Positions 44,918 to 55,985 of a DNA stretch of 64,000 bases are shown here, one piece after another. The notes beneath the pieces are model-generated. The model saw nothing but the letters and a program-made list of their open reading frames with translations, was not told the origin of the DNA and did not search any database. Made by a program: the position numbers and the translations under genes. Source of the stretch: Brevundimonas sp. MF30-B (GTDB lineage: Bacteria; Pseudomonadota; Alphaproteobacteria; Caulobacterales; Caulobacteraceae); assembly GCF_004683885.1 (NCBI RefSeq), contig NZ_CP038440.1, positions 2,204,001 to 2,268,000 on the forward strand, in the 5' to 3' direction. Position 1 is the stretch's first letter; each line of letters opens with the position of its first letter.

Positions 44918-45388
44918 ATGATGTCACGCGTAAAAAAGGGCATGATCGCTGGTTTCGCGGCCACGCTCGCAGTATCCGTTCTTGAACTTGTCAACATGAT
45001 GCTTGGCTCGCCGGTCATGTCGTTCCCAGCCATCGTCGCCAGCATGCTGGGAATGCCTGGAAATCTGGCCGTCGGCTGGATTGCTCACCTGATCTCCGGG
45101 ACCGTCATCCTGGGCGGCCTTTTCGGCTACCTGTGTCCCCGCATTCCCACCACAACGCCGGCGACCAAGGGCATAGCCTTCGCCATCGGCGCCATGGTGG
45201 TGATGATGACGGGCGTGTTCCTGTTCGGCGATCCCCGCATGTTCCGCGGATCGGACGGGTTCGGCACGATCGCCTGGGTGTTGTTCACCCACGCCGTCTT
45301 CGGTGTAGTGTTGGGCAACGTTTATGCGGCCTTGGTGGCGCGCGAACGCCGCGCCGCCTCCATGGCTCACGCGCAGCCGGCGCACTGA
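44918..45388 (+). CDS. DUF6789-type membrane protein
   Basis: A 156-residue protein with four hydrophobic helices (AGFAATLAVSVLELVNMM, AVGWIAHLISGTVILGGLFGYL, IAFAIGAMVVMMTGVFLFG, WVLFTHAVFGVVLGNVYAAL). The pattern of KxGxxAGFxATL at the start and GWxxHxxxGTV in the middle fits DUF6789; the role is unknown. GGGAGG lies ten bases before the ATG at 44918. A GC-rich hairpin follows, shared with the convergent ATP synthase operon. Confidence 0.65.
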   Translation: MMSRVKKGMIAGFAATLAVSVLELVNMMLGSPVMSFPAIVASMLGMPGNLAVGWIAHLISGTVILGGLFGYLCPRIPTTTPATKGIAFAIGAMVVMMTGVFLFGDPRMFRGSDGFGTIAWVLFTHAVFGVVLGNVYAALVARERRAASMAHAQPAH

Positions 45389-45402
45389 GCCCCCAATGAT
45401 GA

Positions 45403-45428
45403 AGCCCCCGCCGTCGCCGGCGGGGGCT
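45403..45428. terminator. shared hairpin between the DUF6789 gene and the Fo operon
   Basis: AGCCCCCGCCG and CGGCGGGGGCT form an 11-bp perfect stem around TCGC, midway between two convergent gene ends. No T-run on either strand. It is a likely bidirectional terminator or 3'-end stabiliser. Confidence 0.65.
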
Positions 45429-45454
45429 GAAGTCGTGGGCGGATCTGTCGCCGA

Positions 45455-45970
45455 TTAGTTCAGGCGCTGGCCGATCTGGGCGATGGCCTGATCCAGGATG
45501 GGATCGGCGGCCTTGGTCTCAACGCGCGCCGCCAGGATGCGCTCGGCTGCGGCGACGGCCTGATCGACCGCAGCGGCTTTCACATCGGCCGCGGCCTGAG
45601 CCTCGGCCTGGGCGATGCGGCGCTCGGCCATGGCCTGACGACGTTGCAGGCTTTCTTCCAGCTTGACCTTGGCGTCGGCCTCCAGACGGCGGGCGTCGGC
45701 CTCGGCGGCGGCCAGCATCTCGGCGGCCTGAGCCTCGGCCTCGATCTTCTCCTGACGGATTTGCGCCAGAAGAGCTTCGGCCTCGGCGCGAAGCCTGGCG
45801 GCCTCGTCCAGTTCGGCCTGAATCTTGGCGGCCTGACCGTCAAGCGCGCCGGTCAGCGCCTTGGGCGCCTTGGCCATCACCACGATGGCGAAGAACAGGA
45901 CCAGGCCGACACCGACCCAGAAGTCGGCGCTGGACAGGCTCCAGAAGGCGGGGTCGAAGAACTTGGGCAT
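45455..45970 (-). CDS. atpF: ATP synthase Fo subunit b
   Basis: A 171-residue stalk subunit with an N-terminal membrane helix (about residues 14-31) and a long Ala/Glu/Arg-rich helix predicted to form the peripheral-stalk coiled coil. The start MPKFFDPAFWSLSSADFWVGVG is usual for alphaproteobacterial b. Its ATG overlaps the stop of the b' gene by one base (TGATG). It is last in the Fo operon; F1 genes are not in this window, as is normal in Alphaproteobacteria. Confidence 0.94.
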   Translation of the reverse strand: MPKFFDPAFWSLSSADFWVGVGLVLFFAIVVMAKAPKALTGALDGQAAKIQAELDEAARLRAEAEALLAQIRQEKIEAEAQAAEMLAAAEADARRLEADAKVKLEESLQRRQAMAERRIAQAEAQAAADVKAAAVDQAVAAAERILAARVETKAADPILDQAIAQIGQRLN

Positions 45971-46602
45971 CAGACGGCTCCCTTGACCGAGGCCAGTTCG
46001 GACGCGCTGGCGTCCTTGCCGGTCAGGCGTTCGACGATGGCGCGGGTGGTGTCTTCGGCGATGGACGAGACATTGGCCATGGCCGCGTCACGCGTCTGGG
46101 CAATGCCGGCTTCGGCCTCGGAGATGCGGGCGTTCATGGCGGCTTCGTCGGCGGCCTGGCGGGCATTTGCCTGCTCGGTCACGCGTGCCTTGGCGGCGGC
46201 GGCCGTGGCGCGCGACTCGGCGCGCGCCTTGGCGACTTCGGCCGAGGCGGCTTCGGCCTGGGACTGCGCCTCGGCCTGAACCGCGCGAGCGGCGCTGACG
46301 GCGCTGGTGATGGCGCCCTCGCGCTCGTCGCGGACGGCGCGCAGACGCGGCAGGAAGACCTTGGAGAGCAGCAGGTAGAGAACCACGAAGATCAGCAGCA
46401 GCCAGACGATCTGCCCGGCCCAGTACTGCATCTCGAGTTGCGGCAGGCCGCTGGAGCCGTGCTCGCCGCCATGCTCGACGCTGGCGGTGTAGGCCGCGGC
46501 GTCGGTGCCGCTCGGCGTCACCGCATCCTCGCGGATGGCGACGGCCGTTTCAGGCAGCAGTTCGTTTCGCGCCGAGACGGCGCTCGGATCGGGGGCGGCC
46601 AT
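45970..46602 (-). CDS. ATP synthase Fo subunit b' (second b-type subunit)
   Basis: A 210-residue b-type subunit found with b in photosynthetic and alphaproteobacterial ATP synthases, forming a b/b' heterodimer stalk. An N-terminal extension of about 55 residues precedes LPQLEMQYWAGQIVWLLLIFVVLYLLLSKVF-like membrane helix content, followed by VRDEREGAI and a long charged helix. The extension is longer than in many homologues. It is coupled to atpF by a one-base overlap and follows atpE after an 82-bp gap with a hairpin. Confidence 0.92.
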   Translation of the reverse strand: MAAPDPSAVSARNELLPETAVAIREDAVTPSGTDAAAYTASVEHGGEHGSSGLPQLEMQYWAGQIVWLLLIFVVLYLLLSKVFLPRLRAVRDEREGAITSAVSAARAVQAEAQSQAEAASAEVAKARAESRATAAAAKARVTEQANARQAADEAAMNARISEAEAGIAQTRDAAMANVSSIAEDTTRAIVERLTGKDASASELASVKGAV

Positions 46603-46634
46603 GGGCTCTATCCGCTGTTCTCAGAATGACATGA

Positions 46635-46666
46635 ACGGCGGCGCGGCCATGAGACCACGCCGCCGT
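46635..46666 (-). other. stem-loop downstream of atpE
   Basis: ACGGCGGCG and CGCCGCCGT pair over 9 bp around a 14-nt loop, between atpE and the b' gene. Subunit c is needed in many more copies than b or b', and a 3' hairpin could protect the atpE part of the mRNA or reduce read-through. The role is inferred. Confidence 0.45.
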
Positions 46667-46684
46667 CCGGGTAGACGTATTCGC

Positions 46685-46909
46685 TTAGGCGAACAGGCAG
46701 AGCAGGCCGATCACGAAGGCGAAGATGCCCAGGGCTTCGGCCAGGGCGGCGCCCAGGATCAGGTTGGTGAACTGGCCCGGCGCAGCCGACGGGTTGCGCA
46801 GCGCGCCTTGCAGGAAGCCCGAGAAGATCAGGCCCACGCCAAGCGCCGAGCCGATCATGCCGAGAGTGGCCAGGCCCGCGCCGATGTATTTAGCAGCTTC
46901 AGCTTCCAT
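46685..46909 (-). CDS. atpE: ATP synthase Fo subunit c
   Basis: A 74-residue proteolipid hairpin of two transmembrane helices forming the rotor ring. The first helix has the GxGxG-like small-residue pattern ([19 protein letters not shown]), the polar loop ALRNPSA, and the second helix the proton-binding Glu58 (ALAEALGIF). It lies 63 bp after atpB and is followed by a stem-loop. Confidence 0.96.
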   Translation of the reverse strand: MEAEAAKYIGAGLATLGMIGSALGVGLIFSGFLQGALRNPSAAPGQFTNLILGAALAEALGIFAFVIGLLCLFA

Positions 46910-46972
46910 GATGTCGTTTCCTGAGTTGGAAGTTTGAGAAGAAGGTAGAGAGGTTGAGCGGTCCGAACCGGC

Positions 46973-47737
46973 CTAGTGCTGGTCCAGGTGCACGACGTCG
47001 TTCAGATACACAGTGGTCAGAACGGCGAAGACGAAGGCCTGAAGGAAGGCCACAAGGAACTCCAGGGCGGTGATCGCGACCACGCCGCCCAGCGCCAGGA
47101 TGGCGCCCGGAATGCCGACCAGGCCGAACGCGCCCAGCGAAACCACGAAGCCTGCGAAGACCTTCAGCGCGACGTGGCCGCCCAGCATGTTGCCGAACAG
47201 ACGAAGCGCCAGCGACACCGGCCGCAGCAGGAACGAGATGAACTCGATCGGGGTGACCAGGATCAGCAGGTACCACGGCACGCCCGACGGGGCGAAAAGC
47301 TTGAAGAAGCCGATGCCGTTCTTGGCGAAGCCGACGCCGATGACCAGCAGGATCGTCAGGGCCGCGAAGCTGGCCGTGACCGCCACCTGCGAGGTCGCGG
47401 TGAAGACGGTGAACATGCCCAGCAGGTTCAGCGCCAGGATGAAGACGAACAGCGTCAGGATGAACGGGAAGAAGGCGCGGCCTTCCTTGCCCATGATCCC
47501 GGTTGCGAGATTGTCGATGAAGGAGAAGGCCCCCTCGCCCACCACCTGCATCCGGCCGGGCACCACCTTGGGCCGGGCCGTCACGGAGGCGAAGAACAGC
47601 ACGATCAGGCCGGCGGCCACCATCATGGCCAGGACCGAGTTGGTGATCGACAGGTCGATCGCCCCAAGGCCGGGCACGTGGACGGTCGGAAGGTCGACGA
47701 CCTTCTTGACCTGGAACTGATACATCGGATCGGCCAT
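46973..47737 (-). CDS. atpB: ATP synthase Fo subunit a
   Basis: A 254-residue, about six-helix subunit forming the proton half-channels. The essential Arg lies in SLALRLFGNMLGGH. Other marks are FIDNLATGIMGKEGRAFFPFI, LAGHxxL-like GGHVALKVFAGF, and the C-terminal LVAFLQAFVFAVLTTVYLND. It is preceded by atpI with a 59-bp gap and followed by atpE. Confidence 0.97.
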   Translation of the reverse strand: MADPMYQFQVKKVVDLPTVHVPGLGAIDLSITNSVLAMMVAAGLIVLFFASVTARPKVVPGRMQVVGEGAFSFIDNLATGIMGKEGRAFFPFILTLFVFILALNLLGMFTVFTATSQVAVTASFAALTILLVIGVGFAKNGIGFFKLFAPSGVPWYLLILVTPIEFISFLLRPVSLALRLFGNMLGGHVALKVFAGFVVSLGAFGLVGIPGAILALGGVVAITALEFLVAFLQAFVFAVLTTVYLNDVVHLDQH

Positions 47738-47796
47738 GCCGCCCGGTCTCCTAAGTCAAAGCGCCACACCGCCGGACGACGGTCTGGTTAGCGTTC

Positions 47797-48147
47797 CTAT
47801 TCGCTCTCGATCTCGTCGGGCAGATCGCGCGGGGGTCCCAGTTCCTGAGCCGCCTTGGCGCTCATTTTCCGGGCCGAGCGAAGCGCCAGCCAGATCGACA
47901 GGCCGAAACCGATAAGGGTTCCGGCGATGATTCCCGCAGGCATGGTGCCGACCAGAAGGTCGAAACCCCACCCCAGGCCCAGACCGATGGCGAGGCCGCC
48001 GATCATCTCGCCCATCAGGCGATAGCCGTACCCCGCCGCCTTCGCCCCATAGTCGGAGACCGGGGGCACGGCCCGCGTCTTGAGCGCATCGGCCTGCTCG
48101 TTGAGGCGTTTGATCGCCTCTTCGCGCGATTCCGGTGGCAGGGACAT
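47797..48147 (-). CDS. atpI: AtpZ/AtpI-family ATP synthase accessory protein
   Basis: A 116-residue protein that opens the Fo operon. A helical, charged N-terminus (MSLPPESREEAIKRLNEQAD) is followed by two transmembrane helices with Gly-rich faces (GYRLMGEMIGGLAIGLGLGWGFDLL and GIIAGTLIGFGLSIWLAL), as in AtpI/AtpZ. Family members help c-ring assembly or carry Mg/Ca. The 194-bp gap to ispH should contain the divergent promoters. Confidence 0.88.
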   Translation of the reverse strand: MSLPPESREEAIKRLNEQADALKTRAVPPVSDYGAKAAGYGYRLMGEMIGGLAIGLGLGWGFDLLVGTMPAGIIAGTLIGFGLSIWLALRSARKMSAKAAQELGPPRDLPDEIESE

Positions 48148-48341
48148 AGGGGCCTCAGCACTTCGACAGGGATGCCGAAGGGGGTCTGAATTCGGCGCGG
48201 AACCTATAGGCGAGGCCGGATTTGGTCAAGGCGAGTTCGCCCCTAACCAAGCCGTTGTTCTGCAATGATTTTCCCTGATGCGCCTGACCGCGCGGCGAAC
48301 GGTCGCTGGCGAGGACGGCTCACAGAGACTAGGTTCGCCTC

Positions 48342-49313
48342 ATGAACGCGCCCTTTCCGATCCCCGAGACGCCCCGCCGCCCCCTGTCGGTGCGCCTCGC
48401 CACGCCGCGCGGCTTCTGCGCCGGGGTGGACCGGGCGATCCAGATCGTTGAGCGCGCGATCGAGAAGTACGGCGCGCCCGTCTATGTGCGCCACGAGATC
48501 GTGCACAATCGCCATGTGGTCGAGCGGCTGAAGGCCATGGGCGCCGTCTTCGTAAAGGAGCTGGACGAGTGCCCGGACGACCGGCCCGTGGTCTTCTCGG
48601 CCCATGGCGTGCCAAAGGCCGTGCCCCAGGCGGCGCGCTCGCGCGACATGTTGTACCTGGACGCCACCTGCCCCCTGGTCTCCAAGGTCCATGTCGAGGC
48701 CGAGCGCCACCACGCCCAGGGCCGCCACATCATCCTGATCGGCCATGCCGGCCACCCCGAGGTGGTCGGCACCATGGGCCAGCTGCCGCCGGGCGCCATC
48801 AGCCTGGTCGAGACGGTGGAGGACGCCGAAACCTTCCAGCGTCCGGGAGAACAGCCCCTGGCCTACGCCACCCAGACGACCCTGTCGGTGGACGACACGG
48901 CCGGGATCCTGTCGGTGCTGAAGCGTCGCTTCCCCGAGCTGCCCGACCCGCACAAGGAAGACATCTGCTACGCCACCACGAATCGCCAGGAGGCCGTGAA
49001 GCGGCTCGGCGAGGGCTGCGACCTGGTGCTGGTGATCGGTTCGGCCAGCTCGTCCAACTCCGCGCGGCTGGTCGAGGTGGCGATTCGCGCCGGGGCGCGC
49101 GATGCCCGCCTGATCGACGACGCCTCGCATGTGGACTGGTCCTGGCTGGACGGGGTGCAGACGCTGGGCGTCACCGCCGGCGCCTCCGCGCCCGAGCGTT
49201 TGATAGAAGAGCTGATCGCCGCCGTCACCGCCCGATTCGATGCGGCCATCACCGAGGACGACGGCGCGCGCGAAACGGTGACCTTCAAGCTTCCGCGCGC
49301 CCTGACCGAATAG
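48342..49313 (+). CDS. ispH: 4-hydroxy-3-methylbut-2-enyl diphosphate reductase
   Basis: A 323-residue iron-sulfur enzyme making IPP and DMAPP in the last step of the MEP isoprenoid pathway. The three cluster cysteines are in [23 protein letters not shown] and [11 protein letters not shown]. The catalytic Glu is in [16 protein letters not shown] sequence and the substrate motif is [14 protein letters not shown]. It is divergent from atpI. ppdK follows after 133 bp, probably as a separate unit. Confidence 0.97.
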   Translation: MNAPFPIPETPRRPLSVRLATPRGFCAGVDRAIQIVERAIEKYGAPVYVRHEIVHNRHVVERLKAMGAVFVKELDECPDDRPVVFSAHGVPKAVPQAARSRDMLYLDATCPLVSKVHVEAERHHAQGRHIILIGHAGHPEVVGTMGQLPPGAISLVETVEDAETFQRPGEQPLAYATQTTLSVDDTAGILSVLKRRFPELPDPHKEDICYATTNRQEAVKRLGEGCDLVLVIGSASSSNSARLVEVAIRAGARDARLIDDASHVDWSWLDGVQTLGVTAGASAPERLIEELIAAVTARFDAAITEDDGARETVTFKLPRALTE

Positions 49314-49446
49314 GCCGGAACCGGGCTCCTGTTCACGACTTGTAACGGCCGCCCTCGCCTTCGTGCTCGCCGCGCGTTAGACGGGGCCGCCCGGCGCGGG
49401 CCAACTCGCCCGGGTCCGACCACGGCTCAGGGGCTCGAGACCAGAA

Positions 49447-52137
<2,691 letters not shown>

Positions 52138-52140
52138 GCC

Positions 52141-53682
52141 TCAGCCGCGTTCTGCGACGGCCCATCCCCATGGGCCGCCGAAGTCGCCGTCGATGATACG
52201 CCAGTCGTCGGAGGGCCGCCACGCGGTCTTATTCGACGACGGATTGAAGGCGCACAGCAGCCGCCTGTCCCCCTCCCCGCGCTCGAAGACGATCAGAGGG
52301 TCGGGCGCATCGACCCAGCGGAAGGCCCCGGAGCGCAGAGCTTCGTGGGCTCGGCGAAGCGCCAGCAGTCGGCGGGTCAGGTTCAGGGTCGAGCTGGGAT
52401 CGGCCTTCTGAACGTCGACGGCCAGGGCGGCATGGCGCGGGTCGACCGGCAGCCAGGGTTCCGTGGCCGAGAAGCCCGCGTGCGGGTCATCAGACGCCCA
52501 CGGCATGGGCGTGCGGGCTCCGTCGCGACCCAGGGTCATGGGCCAGTTGGCGATAGCCTCGGGATCGACCAGCCGGTCGAACGGCACCTCGGCCTGCGGA
52601 AGGCCCAGCTCCTCGCCCTGATATAGGAAGATCGTACCGCGCAGGCAGGTCAGCAGGGCCAGCAGCATCTCCGCGGCGGGCCTGCGTTCGGCCTCGAGGG
52701 CCCAGCGCGAGACCGCGCGAGGCGCATCGTGGTTCGAGAAGGCCCAGGCGGGCCAGCCGTCATGCCAGGCCTGGACGCTGTCTCGCACAAGGGCGGGCGT
52801 CAGCCGGTCGGCGTACAGGAACTGGAACCCATAGGCCGTCGACAGCCGCCTGGGGGCGGTGAAGGCCCGCATCTCGGCCTGGGCGTCCGCTCCGACCACC
52901 TCGGCCACGGTGAAGGCGTCGCCGATCTCGGCCTTCAGCTCGGTCAGGAAGTCGGCGATGCCGGGCTGGGATTGATTGTGGAGATGAAGCTGAAAGTCGA
53001 AGGGTCGGGTGCGCGGCCCCGGCGGCGCGGGCGGATTGTCGGTCAGGTCCGGGTCGAACAGGGCGAAGTTGATGGCGTCCAGCCTAAAGCCGTCCACCCC
53101 CCGATCGCGCCAGAAACGGGCCACGTCGATCATCGCCCTGCGAACCGGCGGATGATGCAGGTTCAGCTGCGGCTGCTGGGGCAGGAAGTTGTGCAGATAG
53201 TACTGGCCGCGCCGCGCATCCCAGGTCCAGGCCGGGCCGCCGAAGACGGACTGCCAGTTGTTGGGCGGCGAACCGTCGGGCCTGGCGTCGGCCCAGACGA
53301 ACCAGTCCGCATGGTCGCCCTGTCGCGCCTCGCGGCTGGCCTGGAACCAGGGATGATGGTCCGAGGCATGGCAATAGACCTGATCCACGATGACCTTCAG
53401 CCCCAGGGCGTGAGCTCGCTCGATCAGGGCGTCGAAGTCCGCGAGCGTGCCGAACACCGGGTCGACGTCGCAGAAGTCGGCGATGTCGTAGCCGAAATCC
53501 GCCATTGGTGAGCGATAGAAGGGCGACAGCCAGATTGCGTCGACGCCCAGCGAGGCCACGTGGTCCAGCCGCGCCGTGATCCCCTTCAGGTCGCCCACGC
53601 CGTCGCCATTGCTGTCGGCGAAGCTGCGCGGATAGATCTGATAGACCGCCGCCCCGAACCGGGGATCATCCTCGGGCCGCAT
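52141..53682 (-). CDS. GH13 alpha-glucosidase (oligo-1,6-glucosidase/trehalose-type group)
   Basis: A 513-residue cytoplasmic alpha-amylase-fold enzyme. It starts with VYQIYPRSFADSNGDGVGDLKGI. The catalytic nucleophile Asp is in DGFRLDAIN, the acid Glu in TVAEVVGAD, and the third Asp in FSNHDAPR. QVYCHASDHHPWF and LYQGEELGL also fit. It hydrolyses short alpha-glucosides such as maltose, sucrose or isomaltose; the exact linkage is not readable. It is last in a five-gene minus-strand run, 4 bp after the SemiSWEET gene. Confidence 0.94.
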   Translation of the reverse strand: MRPEDDPRFGAAVYQIYPRSFADSNGDGVGDLKGITARLDHVASLGVDAIWLSPFYRSPMADFGYDIADFCDVDPVFGTLADFDALIERAHALGLKVIVDQVYCHASDHHPWFQASREARQGDHADWFVWADARPDGSPPNNWQSVFGGPAWTWDARRGQYYLHNFLPQQPQLNLHHPPVRRAMIDVARFWRDRGVDGFRLDAINFALFDPDLTDNPPAPPGPRTRPFDFQLHLHNQSQPGIADFLTELKAEIGDAFTVAEVVGADAQAEMRAFTAPRRLSTAYGFQFLYADRLTPALVRDSVQAWHDGWPAWAFSNHDAPRAVSRWALEAERRPAAEMLLALLTCLRGTIFLYQGEELGLPQAEVPFDRLVDPEAIANWPMTLGRDGARTPMPWASDDPHAGFSATEPWLPVDPRHAALAVDVQKADPSSTLNLTRRLLALRRAHEALRSGAFRWVDAPDPLIVFERGEGDRRLLCAFNPSSNKTAWRPSDDWRIIDGDFGGPWGWAVAERG

Positions 53683-53686
53683 TCGG

Positions 53687-53968
53687 TCAGGCCTCCTCGG
53701 GATCGCCGTCGCGGAACCGCCACTTCATGAACAGCACGCCCGACGCCATGACCAGCGCGCAGCTGTTGGCGAAGGTCACGGGCCAGGCGCCGGTCATGAC
53801 GCCGTAGATGACCCACAGGATGAAACAGGTCACCGTCAGCGAGTAGGTCTTGAGACTGACCGACGAGGCGTCGCGCTCCTTCCAGATCTTGAAGGCCTGG
53901 GGCGCAAAACTGGTGATGGAGCACAAGGCGGCGGCAGTGCCGACCGTGTTGGCGATCAGGTCGCTCAT
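53687..53968 (-). CDS. SemiSWEET-family sugar transporter
   Basis: A 93-residue, three-helix half-transporter that dimerises in characterised relatives to carry glucose or sucrose. The PQ-loop motif SFAPQAFKIWKERDASSVSL is in helix 1, followed by two further hydrophobic helices (YSLTVTCFILWVIYGVMTG and FANSCALVMASGVLFMKW). Its ATG overlaps the upstream gene by 4 bp, and the alpha-glucosidase gene starts 4 bp after it, so sugar uptake and cleavage are coupled. Confidence 0.88.
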   Translation of the reverse strand: MSDLIANTVGTAAALCSITSFAPQAFKIWKERDASSVSLKTYSLTVTCFILWVIYGVMTGAWPVTFANSCALVMASGVLFMKWRFRDGDPEEA

Positions 53969-54417
53969 TTGGCGACGCCGGCCTGGGGCGCAGCGTTTGT
54001 CGCCAAGTCCTCGATGCGCACGGCGGGCTTGCCCCTGACGGCGCGAGCGGGCTTGCCGGCGTGCACCGCCAACGCCCGTTGCTCGACCTCGTCCAGGATG
54101 ACGGCCAGCTCCTTGTCGGTCAGGTGTTCGATGCCGATAAAGCGGGCGTCGGCCTTCTTCACCGCATAGACCAGCTCGTCCAGCTTGGCGTGCATGGCCG
54201 CCGCGTCGCGGTTTTGGGTGTTCTGGATCAGGAACACCATCAGGAAGGTGACGATGGTGGTGCCGGTGTTGATGACCAGCTGCCAGGTCTCGCTGAAGCT
54301 GAACAGCGGTCCCGACGCCGCCCATCCCGCCACCAGCGCCAGGCAGGCGATGAAGGTCCAGGGCCGACCCGTGATCTTGGCGGTGGCGTTGGCGAACCGG
54401 TTGAACAGCTTTTCCAT
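53965..54417 (-). CDS. low-affinity iron permease-family membrane protein
   Basis: A 150-residue protein with two transmembrane helices (about residues 20-36 and 45-66). The family stretches are TGRPWTFIACLALVAGWAASGP, WQLVINTGTTIVTFLMVFLIQNTQNRD and AMHAKLDELV. The family name comes from a yeast permease domain; iron transport is not proven in bacteria. A tail of about 40 residues is variable. It sits between the amidase and the SemiSWEET genes, overlapping the latter. Confidence 0.87.
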   Translation of the reverse strand: MEKLFNRFANATAKITGRPWTFIACLALVAGWAASGPLFSFSETWQLVINTGTTIVTFLMVFLIQNTQNRDAAAMHAKLDELVYAVKKADARFIGIEHLTDKELAVILDEVEQRALAVHAGKPARAVRGKPAVRIEDLATNAAPQAGVAK

Positions 54418-54438
54418 TTCGCCCTCAACGACGGCGGA

Positions 54439-55938
54439 TCAGCGCGGTTGCATCACCGGCGGCCGCCGCGCCTGGGTCGCCCGCTCATAGGCGTGGCCCA
54501 GCGACAGGATGCGGGCGTCGTCCCATCTGCCGCCGATGAAGCTGAGGCCCACGGGCATGCCCCGGTCGAAGCCCATCGGCACGGTCAGGTGCGGATATCC
54601 CGCCACCGCCGCCAGCCGGCTGGACGAGCCCTGCATCTCGTCATCGTCCTTGGGATCGTTGGTCCAAGCCCGCGAGGTGGTGGGCGCGATCAGGGCGACC
54701 ACGCGGTTGTCCCGCATCATCCTGTCGATGCCTTCGGGGCCAGCGGCGCGCAGCGAACGGGCGCGGGCCTCGACATAGGCCGGATCGGTCAGGCCGCCGG
54801 TCGCCTCGGCCCGCTCGAACAGGTCCTGGCCAAACAGGACGGTCTCGCGGGGCTCGGCGGCGTTGAAGGCGATGACGTCGGCCAGGGTCCGCGTGCGAAC
54901 CTGGGCGGGGTTGGTGGAGGCCAGATAGGCGTTCAGGTCGTGCTTCAGCTCGGTCAGCAGCACGACGATCTCCCAGCCGCCGATCTGGCGCATTTCGGCG
55001 GGCGCCTCGGTGATCTCGACGATCTCGGCGCCGGCGCGGCGCAGGGCCTCCAGGTTCTGCTCGAAGACGGCGCGCGTCTCTTCGGAATAGGTCGGCAGCA
55101 GGAAGCGCATCACGCCGATGCGCGCGCCGTTCAGGCTGCCCGCATCCAGCGCCGCGCGATAATCGACCTTTCGCGCGTCAGCCTCGGCCGTGGCCGGGTC
55201 CAGTGGGTCCGAGCCGGCGATGGCGGTCAGGACGATGGCCGCGTCCTCGACCGTCGTGGTCATGGGCCCGGCCGTGTCCTGGCTGTGGCTGATCGGCACG
55301 ATGTGGGTGCGCGACACCAGACCCACGGTAGGCTTGAAGCCGACGATGCCGTTCACCGACGCCGGGCACGTGATCGAGCCGTCCGTCTCCGTCCCGATGG
55401 CGGCCGGCGCCAGGCCGATGGCCACCGCCACGGCGCTGCCCGAGGACGAGCCGCAGGGGGTGCGCTCCAGATCGTAGGGGTTGCGCGTCTGGCCGCCGAC
55501 CGCGCTCCAGCCGCTGATGCTCTCGGACGAGCGGATGTTGGCCCACTCCGACAGATTGGTCTTGCCCAGGATGACCGCGCCCGCCTCGCGCAGACGCGCC
55601 ACGATCGGCGCGTCCCGACCCGGCGCATTGGCCGCCAGCGCCAACGAACCGGCGGTGGTCGGCATGTCGCGCGTCTCGATATTGTCCTTGAGCAGGATGG
55701 GCAGACCGCCTGCGCCCTCCGCCGACGACCAGCGCACGCCCGGCTGCCCAGGTGTCCATAGGAGGACGCTGGCGGTCGCCGCATCCCGGGAGGGGGCGGC
55801 GCGATAGGCCAAGGCGTCCCTGGGCATGGTCGCGCAGGCGCCCAGCGCCAGGGCCGCCGCGACGACGACCGCGCCTCGCCCTGCCCGCTCGTGCCCCCAG
55901 CGACGCACATCCCGTCGATCCAAACCGCGACGCGTCAT
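54439..55938 (-). CDS. amidase-signature lipoprotein
   Basis: A 499-residue protein with an N-terminal lipoprotein-type signal (lipobox LGAC after a basic stretch). The amidase-signature Ser-Ser-Lys triad is visible: Lys in PILLKDNIET, Ser in IGTETDGSITCPASVNG, and the nucleophilic Ser region CGSSSGSAVAVAIGLAPAAIG with GFKPTVGLVSR. Such exported amidases act on peptides or amides in the envelope. It lies 47 bp after the DPP4-like gene. Confidence 0.9.
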   Translation of the reverse strand: MTRRGLDRRDVRRWGHERAGRGAVVVAAALALGACATMPRDALAYRAAPSRDAATASVLLWTPGQPGVRWSSAEGAGGLPILLKDNIETRDMPTTAGSLALAANAPGRDAPIVARLREAGAVILGKTNLSEWANIRSSESISGWSAVGGQTRNPYDLERTPCGSSSGSAVAVAIGLAPAAIGTETDGSITCPASVNGIVGFKPTVGLVSRTHIVPISHSQDTAGPMTTTVEDAAIVLTAIAGSDPLDPATAEADARKVDYRAALDAGSLNGARIGVMRFLLPTYSEETRAVFEQNLEALRRAGAEIVEITEAPAEMRQIGGWEIVVLLTELKHDLNAYLASTNPAQVRTRTLADVIAFNAAEPRETVLFGQDLFERAEATGGLTDPAYVEARARSLRAAGPEGIDRMMRDNRVVALIAPTTSRAWTNDPKDDDEMQGSSSRLAAVAGYPHLTVPMGFDRGMPVGLSFIGGRWDDARILSLGHAYERATQARRPPVMQPR

Positions 55939-55985
55939 TGTCAGCCCATCCCCAAAAGTCGTCAGCCTGACGCCTGGCCGTCAGA

